Assembly: GCF_000003605.2 (NCBI RefSeq)
Contig: NW_003140975.1
Coordinates: 1-24,339, forward strand
Source of the DNA: Saccoglossus kowalevskii
Lineage: Eukaryota > Hemichordata > Enteropneusta > Harrimaniidae
Length of the DNA: 24,339 bases
Reading direction: 5' to 3'
Below are positions 20,780 through 24,339 of the stretch, one piece after another. Position numbers and translations under genes: made by a program. Positions within the stretch are counted from its first letter, which is position 1, and every line of letters starts with the position of its first letter. The notes under the pieces are model-generated. The model made no database searches and was not told where the DNA came from. It saw only the letters and a program-made list of their open reading frames with translations.

Positions 20780-22010
20780 TTTACATTCACTCATGTCAGT
20801 TTCTAGCCCACCTTTTGCATGTACAATGTTTTACATTCACTCATGTCAGTTTCCAGTTCACCTTTTGCATGTACAATGTTTTACATTCACTCATGTCAGT
20901 TTCTAGTCCACCTTTTGCATGTACAATGTTTTACATTCACTCATATCAGTTTCCAGTTAACCTTTTGCATGTACAATGTTTTACATTCACTCATGTCAGT
21001 TTCTAGTCCACCTTTTGCATGTACAATGTTTTACATTGCCTCATGTCAGTTTGTAGTCCACCTTTTGTATGTATAATTATTTACATTCACTCATGTCAGT
21101 TTCTAGCCCACCTTTTGCATGTACAATGTTTTACATTCACTCATGTCAGTTTCTAGCCCACCTTTTGCATGTACAATGTTTTACATTCACTCATGTCAGT
21201 TTCCAGTTCACCTTTTGCATGTACAATGTTTTACATTCACTCGTGTCAGTTTCTAGCCCACCTTTTGCATGTACAATGTTTTACATTCACTCATGCTAGT
21301 TTGTAGTCCACCTTTTGTATGTACAATTGTTTACATTCACTCATGTCAGCTTCCAGCCCAACTTTTGCATATATGTTTTACATTCACTCATGCTAGTTTG
21401 TAGTCCACCTTTTGCATGTACAATGTTTTACATTCACTCATGTCAGTTTGTAGTCCACCTTTTGTATGTACAATGTTTTACATTCACTCATGTCAGTTTC
21501 CAGCCCACCTTTTGCATATATGTTTTACATTCACTCATGCTAGTTTGTAGTCCACCTTTTGCATGTACAATGTTTTACATTCACTCATGTCAGTTTCTAG
21601 CCCACCTTTTGCATGTACAATGTTTTACATTCACTCATGTCAGTTTCCAGTTCACCTTTTGCATGTACAATGTTTTACATTCACTCATGTCAGTTTCTAG
21701 TCCACCTTTTGCATGTACAATGTTTTACATTCACTCATGTCAGTTTCCAGTTAACCTTTTGCATGTACAATGTTTTACATTCACTCATGTCAGTTTCTAG
21801 TCCACCTTTTGCATGTACAATGTTTTACATTGCCTCATGTCAGTTTCTAGTCCACCTTTTGCATATATAATTATTTACATTCACTCATGTCAGTTTCTAG
21901 CCCACCTTTTGCATGTACAATGTTTTACATTCACTCATGTCAGTTTCTAGCCCACCTTTTGAATGTACAAAGTTTTACATTCACTCATGTCAGTTTCCAG
22001 TTCACCTTTT
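20780..22010 (+). repeat. Pair of related blocks at 794-bp spacing
   Basis: The series CCAGTTC, TAGTCC, CCAGTTAACC, TGCCTCATG and TATAATTATT occurs at about 20,780-21,290 and again at about 21,574-22,010 (TATAATTATT at 21,067 and 21,861). The 794 bp is 16 units, two of them 47 bp (21,367 and 21,514). The same series is found at about 3,610-3,930 and 8,640-8,960. Confidence 0.82.
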
Positions 22011-22170
22011 CCATGTACAATGTTTTACATTCACTCGTGTCAGTTTCTAGTCCACCGTTTGCATTTACAATGATTTACATTCACTCATGTCAGTTTCTAG
22101 CCCACCTTTTGCATGTATAATGTTTTAAATTCACTCATGTCAGTTTCTAGTCCATCGTTTCCATGTACAA
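22011..22170 (+). repeat. GCATTTACAATGATT block, fourth occurrence
   Basis: CACTCGTG, CCACCGTTT, GCATTTACAATGATT, GTATAATG with TTTTAAATTC and TTTCCATG follow each other as at about 4,281-4,440, 9,314-9,473 and 10,164-10,323. Here the upstream TTTCTGG units are missing and the block is joined to a CCAGTTC/CCATG unit, so it is a recombinant. Confidence 0.8.
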
Positions 22171-22710
22171 TGTTTTACATTCACTCATGTCAGTTTCTAG
22201 CGCACCTTTTGCATGTACAATGTTTTACATTCACTCATGCTAGTTTGTAGTCCACCGTTTGCATGTACAATATTTTACATTCACTCATGTCAGTTTCTAG
22301 CCCACCTTTTGCATGTACAATGTTTTACATTCACTCATGTCAGTTTCCAGTTCACCTTTTGCATGTACAATATTTTACATTCACTCATGTCAGTTTCTCG
22401 TCCACCTTTTGCATGTACAATGTTTTACATTCACTCATGTCAGTTTCCAGCCCACCTTTTGCATGTACAATATTTTACATTCACTCATGTCAGTTTCTAG
22501 CCCACCTTTTGCATGTACAATGTTTTACATTCACTCATGTCAGTTTCCAGTCCACCTTTTGCATGTACAATGTTTTACATTCACTCATGTCAGTTTCTAG
22601 TCCACCTTTTGCATGTACAATGTTTTACATTCACTCATGTCAGTTTCTAGCCCACCTTTTGCATGTATAATGTTTTACATTCACTCATGTCAGTTTCTAG
22701 CCCACCTTTT

Positions 22711-22955
22711 GCATGTACAATGTTTTACATCACTCATGTCAGTTTCCAGCCCACCTTTTGCATATATGTTTTACATTCACTCGTGCTAGTTGTAGTCCAC
22801 CTTTTGTATGTACAATTTTTAACATTCACTCATGTCAGTTTCTAGCCCACGTTTTGCATGTACAATGTGTTACATTCACTCATGTTAGTTTGTAGCCCAC
22901 GTTTTGCATGTACAATGTGTTACATTCACTCATGCTAGTTTGTAGTCCACCTTTT
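22711..22955 (+). repeat. Irregular patch with 49- and 46-bp units
   Basis: The unit at 22,711 is 49 bp (ACATCACTC, one T lost). The unit at 22,760 is 46 bp, combining the 47-bp GCATATATG form with GCTAGTTGTAG. The next has CAATTTTTAACATTC. The two following (22,856 and 22,906) both have CCCACG before them and TGTGTTACATT inside. Confidence 0.82.
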
Positions 22956-23005
22956 GCATGTACAAAGTTTTACATTCACTCATGTCAGTTTCCAGCCCAT
23001 CTTTT

Positions 23006-23246
23006 GCATATATGTTTTACATTCACTCATGCTAGTTTGTAGTCCACCTTTTGTATGTACAATTTTTTACATTCACTCATGTCAGTTTCCAGCCCACCTT
23101 TTGCATATATGTTTTACATTCACTCATGCTAGTTTGTAGTCCACCTTTTGTATGTACAATGTTTTACATTCACTCATGTCAGTTTCCAGCCCACCTTTTG
23201 CATATATGTTTTACATTCACTCATGCTAGTTTGTAGTCCACCTTTT
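23006..23246 (+). repeat. 97-bp dimer cluster (47-50-47-50-47)
   Basis: 47-bp GCATATATG units start at 23,006, 23,103 and 23,200, alternating with 50-bp GTATG units. The hairpin unit follows directly at 23,247 without the ordinary spacer unit seen elsewhere. Confidence 0.9.
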
Positions 23247-23276
23247 GCATGTACAATGTTTTACATTCGTACATGC
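23247..23276 (+). repeat. Hairpin-forming unit variant 7
   Basis: Same 30-base hairpin as at 3,371. A TAGCGCACC unit lies two units downstream, near 23,336. Confidence 0.9.
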
Positions 23277-23496
23277 TAATTTCTAGCCCACCTTTTGCAT
23301 GTACAATGTTTTACATTCACTCATGTCAGTTTCTAGCGCACCTTTTGCATGTACAATGTTTTACATTCACTCATGCTAGTTTGTAGTCCACCGTTTGCAT
23401 GTACAATGTTTTACATTCACTCATGTCAGTTTCTAGCCCACGTTTTGCATGTACAATGTTTTACATTCACTCATGTCAGTTTCCAGCCCACCTTTT

Positions 23497-23737
23497 GCTT
23501 ATATGTTTTATATTCACTCATGCTAGTTTGTAGTCCACCTTTTGTATGTACATTTTTTTACATTCACTCATGTCAGTTTCCAGCCCACCTTTTGCATATA
23601 TGTTTTACATTCACTCATGCTAGTTTGTAGTCCACCTTTTGTATGTACAATGTTTTACATTCACTCATGTCAGTTTCCAGCCCACCTTTTGCATATATGA
23701 TTTACATTCACTCACGCTAGTTTGTAGTCCACGTTTT
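23497..23737 (+). repeat. 97-bp dimer cluster (47-50-47-50-47)
   Basis: 47-bp units start at 23,497 (GCTTATATG), 23,594 (GCATATATG) and 23,691 (GCATATATGATT). One ordinary unit and a degraded hairpin unit follow. With the cluster at 23,006 this gives two complete modules about 0.5 kb apart. Confidence 0.9.
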
Positions 23738-23787
23738 GCATGTACAATGTTTTACATTCACTCATGTCAGTTTGTAGCCCACCTTTT

Positions 23788-23817
23788 GCATATAAAATGT
23801 TTTACATACGTACATGC
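23788..23817 (+). repeat. Degraded hairpin unit variant 8
   Basis: The right arm GTACATGC is intact (in CATACGTACATGC), but the left arm reads GCATATAA instead of GCATGTAC, so the outer stem is broken. It keeps the same place in the module, one unit after the 97-bp cluster. Confidence 0.85.
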
Positions 23818-24339
23818 TAATTTCTAGCCCACCTTTTGCATGTACATTGTTTTACATTCACTCATGTCAGTTTCTAGCGCACCTTTTGCATGTACAATGT
23901 TTTACATTCACTCATGCTAGTTTGTAGTCCACCCTTTGCATGTACAATGTTTTACATTCACTCATGTCAGTTTCTATCCCACCTTTTGCATGTACAATGT
24001 TTTACATTCACTCATGTCAGTTTGCAGTTCACCTTTTGCATGTACAATGTTTTACATTCACTCATGTAAGTTTCTAGTCCACCTTTTGCATGTACAATGT
24101 TTTAAATTCACTCATGTCAGTTTCTAGTCCACCGTTTCCATGTACAATATTTTACATTGCCTCATGTCAGTTTCTGGCTCACCTTTTGCATGTACAATAT
24201 TTTACATTGCCTCATGTCAGTTTCTGGCCCACCTTTTGCATGTACAAAGTTTTACATTCACTCGTGCCAGTTTCTAGTCCACCGTTTACATGTACAATGT
24301 TTTACATTCACTTAGGTCAGTTTGTAGTCCACCTTTTGC

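Larger units (their letters stand above)
2877..21910 (+). repeat. Dispersed TATAATTATT-type units
   Basis: At least 15 units have TATAATTATTTACATT or a one-base variant in place of TACAATGTTTTACATT. They start at 2,877, 3,871, 5,666 (TTTAATT), 6,610, 6,960, 7,760, 8,904, 9,804, 12,848, 13,596, 17,242, 18,039, 19,733, 21,067 and 21,861; 18,739 has TACAATTATT. Nine of them directly follow a unit with TGCCTCATG (a TGCCTGATG in one). They act as landmarks for the larger blocks. The AT-rich palindrome ATAATTAT resembles a homeodomain-type site, but no function is claimed. Confidence 0.85.
1..24339 (+). repeat. 50-bp satellite array filling the window (488 complete units)
   Basis: The window is a head-to-tail tandem array. 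I set unit position 1 at the G of GCATGTACAATG. Later landmarks are TTTTACATTCACTCATG (about positions 13-29), TTTCTAG (34-40) and CCCACC (41-46), ending in four T. Following unit starts from 41 to 24,338 gives 488 units: 445 of 50 bp, 31 of 47, 7 of 49, 3 of 51, one of 48 and one of 46. The lengths sum exactly to the observed distance. Orientation never flips and no non-repeat sequence interrupts the array. The consensus is about 38% GC, about 66% pyrimidine on this strand, and has no CpG. This is satellite DNA of a eukaryotic chromosome; a specific function or family name cannot be assigned from sequence alone. No separate gene, promoter or terminator is supported anywhere inside it. Confidence 0.98.

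Noticed and set aside
21315-21800. 161-codon open frame and dozens of shorter ones (60-145 codons) as genes for a Phe/His/Cys-rich repeat protein
   Set aside because: All are translations of the same 50-bp unit in rotating phases, overlap each other, start and stop according to single-base unit variants, and lack any domain or gene context. The unit length is not a multiple of three and most units contain a stop in two phases.
1-24339. CRISPR array
   Set aside because: There are no unique spacers between short repeats. The entire 50-bp unit is repeated, and variation is by point changes shared between units.
1-24339. CENP-B box or telomere repeat
   Set aside because: No unit contains a CENP-B-box-like core (TTCG...CGGG) and there is no TTAGGG-type run. 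A centromeric role can be neither shown nor excluded.
1-24339. Transposon, retroviral or rolling-circle element, tRNA or rRNA gene
   Set aside because: No terminal repeats, target-site duplications, cloverleaf or conserved rRNA segments are seen; every stretch is accounted for by the 50-bp unit.
1-24339. Assembly artefact from collapsed or mis-ordered repeats
   Set aside because: Copied blocks carry private substitutions and junctions fall in exact unit register, which is expected of real arrays. Misassembly cannot be excluded without reads, so it remains a caveat rather than the preferred explanation.

Overview
The whole 24,339-base window is one uninterrupted satellite (minisatellite) array. 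I found no protein-coding gene, RNA gene, transposon or unique-sequence island. The unit is about 50 bp and lies head to tail on one strand throughout. Following the unit start (GCATGTACAATG, taken as unit positions 1-12) by hand from base 41 to base 24,338 gives 488 complete units. Of these 445 are exactly 50 bp, 31 are 47 bp, 7 are 49 bp, 3 are 51 bp, and one each is 48 and 46 bp. A 40-base partial unit lies at the left edge and 2 bases of the next unit at the right edge, so the array probably continues beyond the window, at least on the right.

An array of this size with layered higher-order structure indicates a eukaryotic nuclear genome, in pericentromeric, subtelomeric or other heterochromatin. 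The consensus is about 38% GC and contains no CpG, while TG and CA are common. That fits a genome with CpG methylation, such as a vertebrate, but it does not identify the species.

Layout: two unit vocabularies alternate in blocks. An ACATTG / CTAGTTTGTAG-rich vocabulary dominates about 1-2,580, 5,760-6,600, 7,860-8,500, 10,600-11,500 and 13,000-18,480. A second vocabulary is marked by CCACCGTTT, TTTCCAGTTCACC, TATAATTATT and TTTTAAATTC. It dominates about 2,580-5,760, 6,600-7,860, 8,500-10,600, 11,500-12,850 and 19,400-24,339; about 18,480-19,400 is mixed. Segments of 0.3-1.3 kb recur almost identically at many different distances (for example 2,094, 5,033, 7,332, 9,127, 11,113 and 14,067 bp). 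Copies differ from each other mainly by gains or losses of whole units.

The most structured element is a recurring composite module. It consists of alternating 50- and 47-bp units (97-bp dimers), then usually one ordinary unit, then a unit with a near-perfect 30-base hairpin (GCATGTAC...GTACATGC), then within two or three units a GCGC-bearing unit. It recurs near 3.2, 5.0, 12.3, 20.5, 23.1 and 23.6 kb. Open reading frames of up to 161 codons exist on the + strand, but they follow mechanically from the 50-bp period and are not genes.
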